64,000 nt of DNA from Streptomyces xinghaiensis S187 (GTDB taxonomy: Bacteria > Actinomycetota > Actinomycetes > Streptomycetales > Streptomycetaceae): contig NZ_CP023202.1 of assembly GCF_000220705.2 (NCBI RefSeq), positions 682,001 through 746,000 on the forward strand, given 5' to 3'. The position numbers and the translations under genes are program-made. Position 1 is the first letter of the stretch, and the number at the start of each line of letters is the position of its first letter. A model generated the notes under the pieces. The model did no database searches. It worked only from the letters and a program-made list of their open reading frames with translations, and was not told the origin of the DNA. Of the stretch, positions 17,264-25,433 are shown one piece after another.

Positions 17264-18742
17264 ATGCCGTCCGCGGAGCCCACACCCCCCGCCCCGTACA
17301 CCGGATTCGACCGCATGTTCCTGGCGGGCCGCTGGCAGCCCGGCAGTTCCGGCAGTGTGGGGACGGACTCGGACCCGTACTCCGGTGAGACGCTGACCGA
17401 GATCCAGCTCGCGGCCCCGTCCGACGTGGATCTGGCCTACGGCGCGGCGCGGGAGGCGCAGCCCCGCTGGGCGGCCCTGCCGGAGGAGGAGCGGGCCGCC
17501 GTCCTGGACCGGGCGGCGAGGATCATGGCGGCGCGGCGGGCGGAGATCGGCGGCTGGCTGACCCGGGAGGCGGGGGCCACCGCCGCCCGGGTCGGCATGG
17601 AGCTCGGCATCCTCGAAGCCGTGACGCGGCTCGCGGCCGACCACCGGGAGCCCGCGCCGCCGGAGGTGCCGGCGGACGTCCCGGGCAAGGAGAACCTGAT
17701 CCGCCGGCGGCCCGTGGGGGTCGTCGCGGTGATCAGCCCGTGGAACTTCCCGGCCTATCTCTCCAACCGCTCGGTGGCTCCCGCGCTCGCGGCGGGCAAC
17801 GCCGTCGTCCTCAAACCGGCCGGAGACACCCCGGTCACCGGTGGTCTGCTGCTGGCGAAGATCTACGAGGAGGCCGGACTTCCGCCGGGCCTGCTCAGCG
17901 TGCTCGTGGGCAGCGGCGGTGAGATCGGCGACCGGATGGTGGCGCACCATGTGCCGCGGGTGGTGTCGTTCACCGGTTCGACGCCGGTGGGGCGGCGCAT
18001 CGCGGCCCGGGCGGGGCTGAAGAAGCTCGCCCTGGAGCTGGGCGGCAACGGTCCCATGGTCGTCCTCGACGACGCCGATCTGGACTCAGCGGTGGACGCC
18101 GCCCTCTACGGCAGCTACTTCCACCAGGGGCAGATCTGCATGGCCACCAACCGCGTCGTCGTCGACGGGTCCCGCTTCGACGACTTCGCCGGTCTCTTCA
18201 CCGAGCGGGCCCGCGCCCTGCGCGCCGGGGACCCGCGCGACGAGCGGACGCAGATCGGCCCGCTCATCAACGACTCCCAGCTGGCGGGTGTGCGCGACAA
18301 GGTGGCCCGCTCCGTCACGCAGGGCGCCCGGGTGGTCCTCTCCGGCGAGCCCTCGGGCCCCACCGGGCGGGTGCTGCCGCCGCATGTGGTGATCGGCGGC
18401 AATGACGTCACCACCGCCGCCGAGGAGGTGTTCGGCCCGGTGGCCACGCTGGTGCGGGCGGACGGCGAGGAGGACGCCCTGCGGCTGGCCAATGACACCG
18501 AGTACGGCCTGTCGAGCGCGGTGTTCACCGCCGACCCGGAGCGGGGCCTGCGGTTCGCCTCCCGCGTCGAGGCCGGCATGACGCACGTCAACGACACCAC
18601 CGTGCACGACGACGTCCGCGCGGCCTTCGGTGGCGAGAAGGCGTCCGGGCTGGGGCGGTTCGGCGGCGAGTGGGTCTTCGAGGAGTTCACCACCCCGCAC
18701 TGGGTGACGGTCCAGCACGCCCCGCGCGACCTGGCGTTCTGA
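17264..18742 (+). CDS. NAD(P)-dependent aldehyde dehydrogenase (benzaldehyde/vanillin dehydrogenase-like)
   Basis: A 492-aa aldehyde dehydrogenase superfamily enzyme. It contains SPWNFP for cofactor binding, the GSTPVG glycine motif, the general base in LELGGNGP and the catalytic cysteine in HQGQICMATNR; the C-terminal GLGRFGGEW segment is also typical. Overall it most resembles enzymes oxidising aromatic aldehydes to acids. The start at ATG 17264 follows AGCGGAGAGA. It stands alone, divergent from the GH114 gene and separated from the following methyltransferase by a promoter. Confidence 0.9.
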   Translation: MPSAEPTPPAPYTGFDRMFLAGRWQPGSSGSVGTDSDPYSGETLTEIQLAAPSDVDLAYGAAREAQPRWAALPEEERAAVLDRAARIMAARRAEIGGWLTREAGATAARVGMELGILEAVTRLAADHREPAPPEVPADVPGKENLIRRRPVGVVAVISPWNFPAYLSNRSVAPALAAGNAVVLKPAGDTPVTGGLLLAKIYEEAGLPPGLLSVLVGSGGEIGDRMVAHHVPRVVSFTGSTPVGRRIAARAGLKKLALELGGNGPMVVLDDADLDSAVDAALYGSYFHQGQICMATNRVVVDGSRFDDFAGLFTERARALRAGDPRDERTQIGPLINDSQLAGVRDKVARSVTQGARVVLSGEPSGPTGRVLPPHVVIGGNDVTTAAEEVFGPVATLVRADGEEDALRLANDTEYGLSSAVFTADPERGLRFASRVEAGMTHVNDTTVHDDVRAAFGGEKASGLGRFGGEWVFEEFTTPHWVTVQHAPRDLAF

Positions 18743-18782
18743 CCCGCCGCCCCAACGGGTTTGCCCGGTAAGGGCGTTGGCC

Positions 18783-18811
18783 TTAACCGGAAGGATGTAC
18801 CCCTCTAGGAT
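18783..18811 (+). promoter_or_regulatory. candidate promoter for the DUF574 methyltransferase
   Basis: TTAACC at 18783-18788 and TAGGAT at 18806-18811 are separated by 17 bp, close to the housekeeping sigma consensus, and lie 54 bp upstream of ATG 18866. Just before it, CGGTAAGGGC and GCCTTAACCG form an imperfect palindrome around 18768-18790 that could be an operator. Confidence 0.5.
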
Positions 18812-18865
18812 GTGAGCGCGTCGCACCGCACACGCGATCGCGCGGACGAGACTGTGAGGGGTCGG

Positions 18866-19681
18866 ATGGGCCAGACACAAGAGCCGCTGCCCAAGGGGAT
18901 CGACATCAACGTTCCCAGTGTGGCTCGGATGTACGACTACTTCCTCGGGGGCAAGGACAACTACGCCGTCGACCGGGAAGCCTCCGACGAGCTGCTGAAG
19001 GTGGTCCCGAGCACCAGGGAACTGGCGCTCAACAACCGGCAGTTCCTGGCCCGTGTGGTCCGGCGGCTGGCCGAGGACCACGGCATCCGCCAGTTCCTGG
19101 ACCACGGTTCCGGCCTGCCCACCCAGAACAACGTCCACCAGGTCGCCCAGAGCGTGGACCCGTCCTCGCGCGTCGTCTACGTCGACAACGACCCGATCGT
19201 CCTCGCCCACGGCCGCGCACTGCTGGAGGAGAACGAGAACACCGCCGTCATCACGGCGGACATGCGCGACACCGACGGGATCTTCGGCCACCCCGAGGTC
19301 GAGCGGCTGATCGACTTCGACGAGCCGGTGGCCGCGCTGTTCGTCTCGGTGCTGCACTGCATCAAGGACGAGGACGACCCGGCCGGCCTCATCCGGACCG
19401 TCAGGGACCGGCTGGCGCCCGGCAGTTTCATGGTGATCTGCCAGCTGGTGAGCGAGGACGCCGCCACCCGCGATTTCGTCACCGACTTCATGGACAAGAG
19501 CACCCACGGCAACTGGGGCCGGGTGCGGCGGCAGCGGGACCTGGAGCAGTTCTTCGAGGGCCTGGAGATCCTGGAGCCGGGCCTGGTGGAGGTCTCCACC
19601 TGGCGGCCGGACACCGACCTCGCCCCCCGGCAGCGCACCCAGGAGTGGATCGAATACGGGGGCGTGGGCCGGCTGCCCTGA
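18866..19681 (+). CDS. DUF574-type SAM-dependent methyltransferase (paralogue 1)
   Basis: A 271-aa protein of the actinobacterial DUF574 family, proposed SAM-dependent methyltransferases that are numerous in Streptomyces but mostly uncharacterised. It opens with VPSVARMYDYFLGGKDNY, the family signature, followed by a variant SAM motif (DHGSGLPT), VYVDNDP for the ribose-binding acidic residue and a C-terminal Rossmann half. ATG 18866 is preceded by GAGGGG. It is about half-identical by eye to the product at 55465-56274. It stands as a single-gene unit with its own promoter and terminator. The substrate is unknown. Confidence 0.85.
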   Translation: MGQTQEPLPKGIDINVPSVARMYDYFLGGKDNYAVDREASDELLKVVPSTRELALNNRQFLARVVRRLAEDHGIRQFLDHGSGLPTQNNVHQVAQSVDPSSRVVYVDNDPIVLAHGRALLEENENTAVITADMRDTDGIFGHPEVERLIDFDEPVAALFVSVLHCIKDEDDPAGLIRTVRDRLAPGSFMVICQLVSEDAATRDFVTDFMDKSTHGNWGRVRRQRDLEQFFEGLEILEPGLVEVSTWRPDTDLAPRQRTQEWIEYGGVGRLP

Positions 19682-19730
19682 GCCGGGCCGGCCACGCCGC
19701 CACCCCGCTCGGCAGGAGCGGTTGACCAGC

Positions 19731-19776
19731 AGGGCCCGTCCCGCACGGTGGACACCCACCGGCCGGGGCGGGCCTT
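19731..19776 (+). terminator. terminator after DUF574 gene
   Basis: AGGGCCCGTCCC at 19731-19742 pairs with 19765-19776 (12 positions with G-T wobbles) and is followed by a short TTT run. It lies 50 bp past the methyltransferase stop. Confidence 0.6.
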
Positions 19777-20288
19777 TCGCTGTCCGTTCGTGATCCGCCC
19801 GTGTCCGCCTGTGTCCGCCCGTGCCCGCTGCCTCCCCGCCGCACGCCGGAGGTCCGCGGAGCCTTTTCCCGCCGATTTTCCGGCGGGCGCGCTTGTTCAC
19901 GGGAAACCCGGGAAACCGGGAAAGGCGCACGTCCGCCGGCGGCGGCGGGACGGGCCCAACAGGACCGTCGAATACCGGACATGACCGCCGCTGATCCGCG
20001 GCCGTTCTCCCGGAGAGCGGATGCCGTCATAAAGTCCTCTATTCACTCATGCATCCCCCTACGGAATTCCTCGATTCAGCGTCTTCCGTTCAGAAGCGAG
20101 CATGAGCAGTCCATTCCGACCCATTGCCTGTCGAATGCGGTAGGCGCGATCGCATCGCCCGGGCGCGCGGCCGGGGTTAAGGATCTCCGCGACCGGGGCA
20201 GGTTGGGGGCGCCGTGCGCCGGGCGGCGCCGGACACCCCCTCCCCCACGCCCTGGACGACTCCTCAGCCCTGCCACAGGAGGCCGAAT
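19777..20288. other. 512-bp upstream region of the terpene operon, relatively AT-rich
   Basis: No gene seen. The segment about 19985-20180 has markedly lower GC than its surroundings (TAAAGTCCTCTATTCACTC and similar), as expected for a regulated promoter region. I could not fix a -35/-10 pair with confidence. The last 70 bases before ATG 20289 are GC-rich leader with AGGAGG. Confidence 0.5.
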
Positions 20289-21290
20289 ATGACAGACGCA
20301 GCCGACAGCATCACGGGCACCGGTCATGCCCCCGGCCGCGGCGGTCTCGTCATCGATCCGCCGAGACCCCGGGAAGCCGCACTCGGCGAGGAGGCGTTCG
20401 GTGAGGAAACCCCGTTCGGGGAGGAAACCCCGTTCGACGAGGCCGAGGTGCCCCTGTACTACTCCCGGAAGACCGCCGACATCCTGCACAAGTACGGCCC
20501 CGGGCCCCGCGTCCACTTCCATCTGGGCATGTTCGAGTCCACACCGAACACCACCGTCGCCCAGCACCTCATCCGCCGCCGGATCACCGACTCCCAGGAA
20601 GCGGTGATCCGCCACGCGGCCGCCACCTGGGGCGCCGCGGACCACCCGCCGGCCAGCCTCCTCGACATCGGCTGCGGCCTCGGGGGCGGGTCGATCTACT
20701 GGGCCCAGGAGCACGGCAGCACCGTGACGGGGCTCACCATCACGGCCGACCACATACCGGTCATGGACCACCTGGTCCGCCGGGCCGCGGTCCGCGACCG
20801 CGTCACCCCCGTCCTGGGTGATGTCCACGCGTTCCGGGAGGAGCGGGCTTACGACGCCGCCGTGGCCGTGGAGAGCGCCGTGCACATGGACCGGCGGCGG
20901 CTCTTCGCCGTGGCCGCCCGGGCCCTGCGGCCCGGTGGCTGGTTCGGTCTCCAGGATCACTTCCTGTGCCGGCCGGAGGTCGCCGGCTTCGTGAACGGCT
21001 ACTACCGGACGCGGCTGGGCACCCTCGACGAGTACGTCCGCGCCGCACGCGAGGCGGGGTTCACCCTGGAACGGGACGAGGACATCACCGACCCCGTCTC
21101 GGAGTTCTGGGTGCAGTCCATGGCATGGACCGCCGCGGAACTGGACCGGACGGCGGGGTCGGCCGCGCCCTCCCCCATCGCCCGCGAGCGGCTGACGGAC
21201 TCGGCCGTCGGGCACGGCAGGCTGTTCCGGATCTGGCGCGACCACGCCGTCGAGACCCGGCTGCTCCTCTTCCGCCTCCGGACGGACTGA
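20289..21290 (+). CDS. isoprenoid C-methyltransferase (SAM-dependent)
   Basis: A 333-aa class I methyltransferase with SAM motif I LLDIGCGLGGG at about 124-134. Around residues 57-80 it has YYSRKTADILHKYGPGPRVHF-like sequence, a feature I associate with methyltransferases acting on prenyl chains or diphosphates. It is followed after 4 bp by a terpene synthase, so the likely role is methylating a prenyl diphosphate (GPP, FPP or IPP) before cyclisation; the exact substrate is open. It is not close to the canonical geranyl-diphosphate methyltransferase of 2-methylisoborneol as I remember it. Residues 39-51 contain a duplicated EETPFG unit from an 18-bp tandem repeat. ATG 20289 follows AGGAGG. 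Confidence 0.8.
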   Translation: MTDAADSITGTGHAPGRGGLVIDPPRPREAALGEEAFGEETPFGEETPFDEAEVPLYYSRKTADILHKYGPGPRVHFHLGMFESTPNTTVAQHLIRRRITDSQEAVIRHAAATWGAADHPPASLLDIGCGLGGGSIYWAQEHGSTVTGLTITADHIPVMDHLVRRAAVRDRVTPVLGDVHAFREERAYDAAVAVESAVHMDRRRLFAVAARALRPGGWFGLQDHFLCRPEVAGFVNGYYRTRLGTLDEYVRAAREAGFTLERDEDITDPVSEFWVQSMAWTAAELDRTAGSAAPSPIARERLTDSAVGHGRLFRIWRDHAVETRLLLFRLRTD

Positions 21291-21294
21291 GCCG

Positions 21295-22422
21295 GTGGCG
21301 GAGACGACCACCGGCGCCCTCGCGGCCGCGTCCTCCACCGCCGGGGGAACGCCTCCGGGCGGACTGCCGCCCTTCTGGTGTCCCGTGGAATCGGCCGTCC
21401 ACCCCGCGGTCCGCAGGATCGAGGAGCGGGCCGTCGCCTGGCTCGACGCGAGCGGTGTCTTCACCGACGCGGCCGACCGGGCCTGGAACCTGGCCAGCAA
21501 CGCCGCGGAGTTCAGCTGCCGCCTCGCCCCCAGCGGGGACGAGGAACGCCTGCTGCTGTTCGCCCAGTGGACGTACTGGCTGTTCGCTCTCGACGACACC
21601 CGGCTCGACGCCGGGCCGTCGGCGGACCGGAGCCCGGACGTCGCCGGCCTCGGTCTGCGGCTGGTCCGCTCCCTGGAGGCCCCCGGCTCCGGGATGCTCG
21701 GCTCCGGCCCGATGGCCCGCGCGCTCGACGACCTGGTCGTCCGCACCCGGGCCGCGACCGGGCCCGTACAGTTCCAGCGGCTGGCCGACGGGGTCCGCGA
21801 TCTGCTGCTGGGCGCGGCCTGGCAGCAGGCCAACGCCGGCCGCGGTGTCGTGCCGAGCCCCGCCGAGTACGCCGCCGGGCGCATCGCGGACGTCGGAACC
21901 CGGTTCGACGCCGCCTTCGTCGAGATCGCGGGCGGTGCCGGGATCCCCGGCGACCTGCTCCACTCCGGTCCCGTCCGCGCCCTGACCGAGGCCACCGGTT
22001 TCATCGCGGCCTGCGACAACGATCTGCTCTCCGCGGCCAAGGAGGCCGGGGAGAAGACCGCCGCCCCGAACCTCGTGCGGGTCCTCGCCCATCACCACCG
22101 CTGCTCGGAGCGGCAGGCCCTCGCCGCCGCGCTCTCCCTGCGGGACCGGGCGATGACCCTCTTCCTCCGTCTGCGCGAGCGGACCGCGCGGTTGGCCGAC
22201 GAGGCCCTCCGCCGCTATCTCGACGACCTGGGCCACTGGATCGCGGGGAACATCCGCTGGTCCGACACCGCCCCGCGCTACGCCAGCCCGCGTCATCTCC
22301 ACCCCCTGCCCGTGGCCGGGGCGACGCTGGGGGTCACCCTGCGCCAGGGCCCGGCCGACGCGCGGCCGGGCCCACCGGGGCTGTCCACCATCGACTGGTG
22401 GTGGGACCAACTCGGTGGCTGA
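21295..22422 (+). CDS. class I terpene synthase
   Basis: A 375-aa terpene cyclase with the diphosphate/Mg motif DDTRLD at 100-105, the NSE triad NDLLSAAKE at 242-250 and the terminal Arg-Tyr of SDTAPRY at 328-329, so all metal-binding and product-ionising residues are present. Bacterial enzymes of this size make mono-, sesqui- or diterpenes. GTG 21295 starts 4 bp after the methyltransferase stop, indicating translational coupling and a joint pathway to a methylated terpene. The N-terminus has a short Gly/Thr-rich tail rather than the long Pro-rich one seen in 2-methylisoborneol synthase, and the cyclic-nucleotide-binding-like gene of that operon is absent. The nearest downstream gene is a convergent P450 belonging to conservon 1. 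Confidence 0.85.
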   Translation: MAETTTGALAAASSTAGGTPPGGLPPFWCPVESAVHPAVRRIEERAVAWLDASGVFTDAADRAWNLASNAAEFSCRLAPSGDEERLLLFAQWTYWLFALDDTRLDAGPSADRSPDVAGLGLRLVRSLEAPGSGMLGSGPMARALDDLVVRTRAATGPVQFQRLADGVRDLLLGAAWQQANAGRGVVPSPAEYAAGRIADVGTRFDAAFVEIAGGAGIPGDLLHSGPVRALTEATGFIAACDNDLLSAAKEAGEKTAAPNLVRVLAHHHRCSERQALAAALSLRDRAMTLFLRLRERTARLADEALRRYLDDLGHWIAGNIRWSDTAPRYASPRHLHPLPVAGATLGVTLRQGPADARPGPPGLSTIDWWWDQLGG

Positions 22423-22485
22423 CGCGCGGCCCGGGCCGCGCGCCCCCGCCTGCCGACAACCCGGGCACGCGGACACCGGGACGCC

Positions 22486-24054
22486 TCACCGGCCGGCGAA
22501 CCACCGCGCCAGCCGCCGCCACCACGGGGCGGACGCCCGCAGAGGGGACGGGCCGGTCCCGGCGGCCAGGGGATCGGCGACCCCCGCGAGGACCGGGACC
22601 GCCGTCCGCTGCCGCGCCGCCGCGTACCCGGTTCCGTCCCCCATCGCGGCCTCTCCGGGCAGCGGCGCCCGCCCGGAGGGCGCCGGTACGGCCACGGACA
22701 GGGACGGCTCCTTCGGCTCGGGCCGCTGCGGAGTGAACTCGACCGGCAGGGCGGTGAGGTGACGTGTCATCAGCGCCGATACCCAGCTCAGCTCCGTCTC
22801 GTCCACGGCCAGCCGCAGATCCGGGAGGCGTGCCAGCAGGGCCTCGACGCCGGTGTCCGCGATGGCCCGGCCGATGTCCTGGCCGGGGCATTCGTGCGGG
22901 CCGCCGCTGAAGGCCAGGTGTGAGCGGTTCCCGTGGACGGGGACGCTGGGGTCCGGGCGGATGGCCGGGTCGAGATTGCCCGCGGCCAGCCCGAGGATCA
23001 GCAGGTCACCGGCGCGGATGGACTGCCCGCCGAGTTCCGTGTCCCCGGTGGCCCACCGCCCCACGGCCGTCATCATCGGCGGTTCGTCCCACAGCACCTG
23101 TTCCATGGCGTCGGGAAGCGTCATGTGGCCGCCGGCCAGATCGGCGCGGAAACGGCGGTCGGTGAGAACCATCCGCAGCATGTTGATGATCAGGTTCGCC
23201 GTGGTCTCGTAGGCCGCGATGAGGACCACCCGCAGGTGCTGTACCACCTCGTCGTCGGTCAGCCCGGCGGGATGCTCGATCAGCCAACTTGCGAAGTCCT
23301 GGCCCGGCGAGGAGTGTCTGCGCGCCACCAACTGGCGCAGGGCGCGCAGGACGTAGTCGTTGCTGGTGACCGCGGTCTCCGTGCCCTTCAGCAGGTCACG
23401 TGCCGCCTCCACCAGCTTGGGACCGTAGGACTCCGGCATGCCCAGGAGCTGCGTCATCACCAGCATGGGCAGGTGCTCGGAGAACTGCTGGACCAGGTCC
23501 GCCCGGCCCTCGGCGCAGAACCGGTCGATGAGTACGTGCGCGGAGCGGGTGACGGTGCGGCGGATGCCCCGGCGGTCGAAGCGGTCGAGGCCGTCGATGA
23601 CGGCGCCGCGGAGCCGTTCGTGCTCCCGGCCGTCGACATGGGTGCACATCGGCTGCCACGCCACGACGGGGGCCAAGGGGTGGTCCGGGGCGACGCGGCC
23701 CTCCCGCGCGAGGCGCCAGTGGCGGGAGTCGCGGGAGAAGCGGGACGGGGTGCGGGCCACGTCGAGGTTCTCGCGGTAGCCGAGGACCAGCCAGGCCGGG
23801 AGGTCGCCGTGGAGCAGGACCGGGGCGACGGCCCCGTACTGGGCGCGCAGCCGTTCGTAGAGGCCCATCGGGTCGGTCTCGGCCTCGGGCCCGTAGAGCC
23901 GGATCAGGCCGCCGGGCCCGTAGGCGTGGGCCGGGCAGCCGGGCGGCGGCGCGGACTCGGCGGCGGGATCGGCGGCGGAGGGGCCCGCGGCGGTGGCGGT
24001 ACGGGCGCCGGTTCGGCGCCGGGGGCCGGCGGGGCCGGGTGGCGGAACGGTCAC
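22486..24054 (-). CDS. cvnE: conservon 1 cytochrome P450 (CYP157-like)
   Basis: A 522-aa P450, last gene of conservon 1. It retains the I-helix AYETT (281-285) and the haem-ligand loop FSGGPHECPGQ with Cys389, but the K-helix ExxR is replaced by EQVLW at 318-322, a hallmark of the conservon-linked CYP157 type. An N-terminal Pro/Ala tail of about 40 residues and a C-terminal extension of about 70 residues are low complexity. GTG 24054 overlaps the cvnD stop by 4 bp. In other streptomycetes the P450 is part of the conservon complex; a catalytic substrate is not known. It faces the terpene synthase tail to tail, so functional linkage with that pathway is possible but unsupported. Confidence 0.88.
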   Translation of the reverse strand: MTVPPPGPAGPRRRTGARTATAAGPSAADPAAESAPPPGCPAHAYGPGGLIRLYGPEAETDPMGLYERLRAQYGAVAPVLLHGDLPAWLVLGYRENLDVARTPSRFSRDSRHWRLAREGRVAPDHPLAPVVAWQPMCTHVDGREHERLRGAVIDGLDRFDRRGIRRTVTRSAHVLIDRFCAEGRADLVQQFSEHLPMLVMTQLLGMPESYGPKLVEAARDLLKGTETAVTSNDYVLRALRQLVARRHSSPGQDFASWLIEHPAGLTDDEVVQHLRVVLIAAYETTANLIINMLRMVLTDRRFRADLAGGHMTLPDAMEQVLWDEPPMMTAVGRWATGDTELGGQSIRAGDLLILGLAAGNLDPAIRPDPSVPVHGNRSHLAFSGGPHECPGQDIGRAIADTGVEALLARLPDLRLAVDETELSWVSALMTRHLTALPVEFTPQRPEPKEPSLSVAVPAPSGRAPLPGEAAMGDGTGYAAARQRTAVPVLAGVADPLAAGTGPSPLRASAPWWRRLARWFAGR

Positions 24055-24674
24055 AGGGACTCCGGGGTTGCGGTGGCGAGGGTGTGCAGATAGCGCATGA
24101 GCGTCAGCAGGGCGTCCCGGCAGGAGCCGCGGTCGCGGGCGTCGCAGGTGACCATCGGCACGGAATCGGGCAGGTCCATCGCCGCGCGCAGCTCGGACAC
24201 CGGGTAACGGGGCGACTCGGGGAAGTCGTTGACGACGACCACGAAGGGGACGCCGCGCTCCTCCAGCCGGCCGACGACGTCGAAGCTGACCTCCAGGCGG
24301 CGGGTGTCGATGAGGACGAGCGCGCCCAGGGCCCCTTCGAAGAGGCCGTTCCAGAGGAACCAGAAGCGCTCCTGGCCGGGGGTGCCGAAGAGGTACAGCA
24401 CCAGTTGCTCGTTGATGCTGATCCGGCCGAAGTCCATGGCGACGGTGGTCTCGGTCTTCCGCTCGACACCGGCGATGTCGTCGACGCCGACCCCGGCCTG
24501 GGTCATCGTCTCCTCGGTGGTGAGCGGGCGTATCTCGCTGACCGAGCCGACCAGGGTGGTCTTGCCGACGCCGAAGCCGCCGACGATGACCACCTTGACC
24601 GCGGACGCGGCCGTGGCGGGGAGGGCGTCCTCGCTGCGCGGGCCGGGGAGCGTGTCAGAGGTTCTGTAGTCCAT
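24051..24674 (-). CDS. cvnD: conservon 1 Ras-like GTPase CvnD
   Basis: A 207-aa small ATP/GTP-binding protein of the conservon family. The P-loop GGFGVGKTT is at 32-40, a switch region contains TTVAMDFGR and the G3-like motif is GTPGQERF; the guanine-specificity position reads VNDFP instead of NKxD, as is usual in this family. It is thought to act like a heterotrimeric G-protein switch for the CvnA sensor at the membrane. Its ATG lies inside the end of cvnC (20-bp overlap) and its stop overlaps cvnE, giving tight translational coupling. Confidence 0.92.
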   Translation of the reverse strand: MDYRTSDTLPGPRSEDALPATAASAVKVVIVGGFGVGKTTLVGSVSEIRPLTTEETMTQAGVGVDDIAGVERKTETTVAMDFGRISINEQLVLYLFGTPGQERFWFLWNGLFEGALGALVLIDTRRLEVSFDVVGRLEERGVPFVVVVNDFPESPRYPVSELRAAMDLPDSVPMVTCDARDRGSCRDALLTLMRYLHTLATATPESL

Positions 24675-25017
24675 GCATCACCGCCTTGAGGAGGTCCGCG
24701 TCGGGCAACGCGGCGGTGGGGATCGGGGCGCGGGCCTCCATGCGGCCGTCTGCCAGCAGGTCGGTGAGGAGCGCGGTGACGGTGCTGACGGGCAGCACCA
24801 GATGGGCGGAGATCTCGGCCACCGAGAGCGGGTAGTGGCACATCCGCAGCATGGCCGCGTGCTCGGGCTGCATGCCCGGCTTCGGCACGTCCCGGGACAC
24901 GATGAGGGTGACCAGATCGAGGTCGGCCGTCCTGCCGCGGGCCCGGCCGCGGCCGCCGGTGAGTACGTACAGCCGCTCGGGGGCGCCTTCCTCCCAGTCC
25001 TCGCCGGGCCCGCTCAT
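24655..25017 (-). CDS. cvnC: conservon 1 DUF742 protein CvnC
   Basis: A 120-aa DUF742 protein with the family's winged-helix-like core (LRMCHYPLSVAEISAHL) and the VSTVTALLTDLLADG segment. It opens with an acidic stretch and a YVLTGGR motif also present in the conservon 2 copy. It probably bridges the roadblock protein and the GTPase. The start overlaps the cvnB stop by 4 bp (ATGA); the end overlaps cvnD by 20 bp. Confidence 0.92.
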   Translation of the reverse strand: MSGPGEDWEEGAPERLYVLTGGRGRARGRTADLDLVTLIVSRDVPKPGMQPEHAAMLRMCHYPLSVAEISAHLVLPVSTVTALLTDLLADGRMEARAPIPTAALPDADLLKAVMHGLQNL

Positions 25018-25433
25018 GTGATCTGCTCGTCCACGCGCGGCGGGCTGCTGAGATGCTCGCCGATTCTGGCGACCAGGTCGCGCATGCGCTGCCCCATCAG
25101 CCCGGCGTCGACGCCGTCGTCGGCCAGCACGGCCAGATAGGCGCCGGCACCGGCGGCCATGAGGTAGAAGAAGCCGCCGCTGACCTCGATGACGACCAGT
25201 CTCATCTGCCCGCTCCCGTGCGGGAATTCGGCCGCGATCGCGCCGGACAGGCTCTGCAGTCCGGCGCAGGCGGCGGCGAGCCGGTCGGCGGTGTCGCCGT
25301 CGGTGCCGTGCTGGGCCATGCAGAGGCCGTCCGCGGAGAGCACCACGATGTGCCGGGTCTGCGGGACGCTCGTGGCGAGGTCCCTGAGCATCCAGTCCAT
25401 GTTGAGCCGCTGCTGTGTCACGTTTCTACTCAT
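25014..25433 (-). CDS. cvnB: conservon 1 roadblock/LC7 protein CvnB
   Basis: A 139-aa roadblock/LC7 domain protein starting at ATG 25433, which overlaps the cvnA stop by 8 bp. It has the characteristic HIVVLSADGLCMA strand-turn-helix, DRLAAACAGLQSLS helix and GFFYLMAAGAGAYLAVLA strands. Roadblock proteins regulate small GTPases, here presumably CvnD. An in-frame extension upstream exists but would run deep inside cvnA, so the ATG in the overlap is chosen. Confidence 0.92.
   Translation of the reverse strand: MSRNVTQQRLNMDWMLRDLATSVPQTRHIVVLSADGLCMAQHGTDGDTADRLAAACAGLQSLSGAIAAEFPHGSGQMRLVVIEVSGGFFYLMAAGAGAYLAVLADDGVDAGLMGQRMRDLVARIGEHLSSPPRVDEQIT

Noticed and set aside
20214..20288. Upstream in-frame start for the terpene methyltransferase
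   Set aside because: AGGAGG is correctly placed only for ATG 20289 and the preceding codons are not protein-like.
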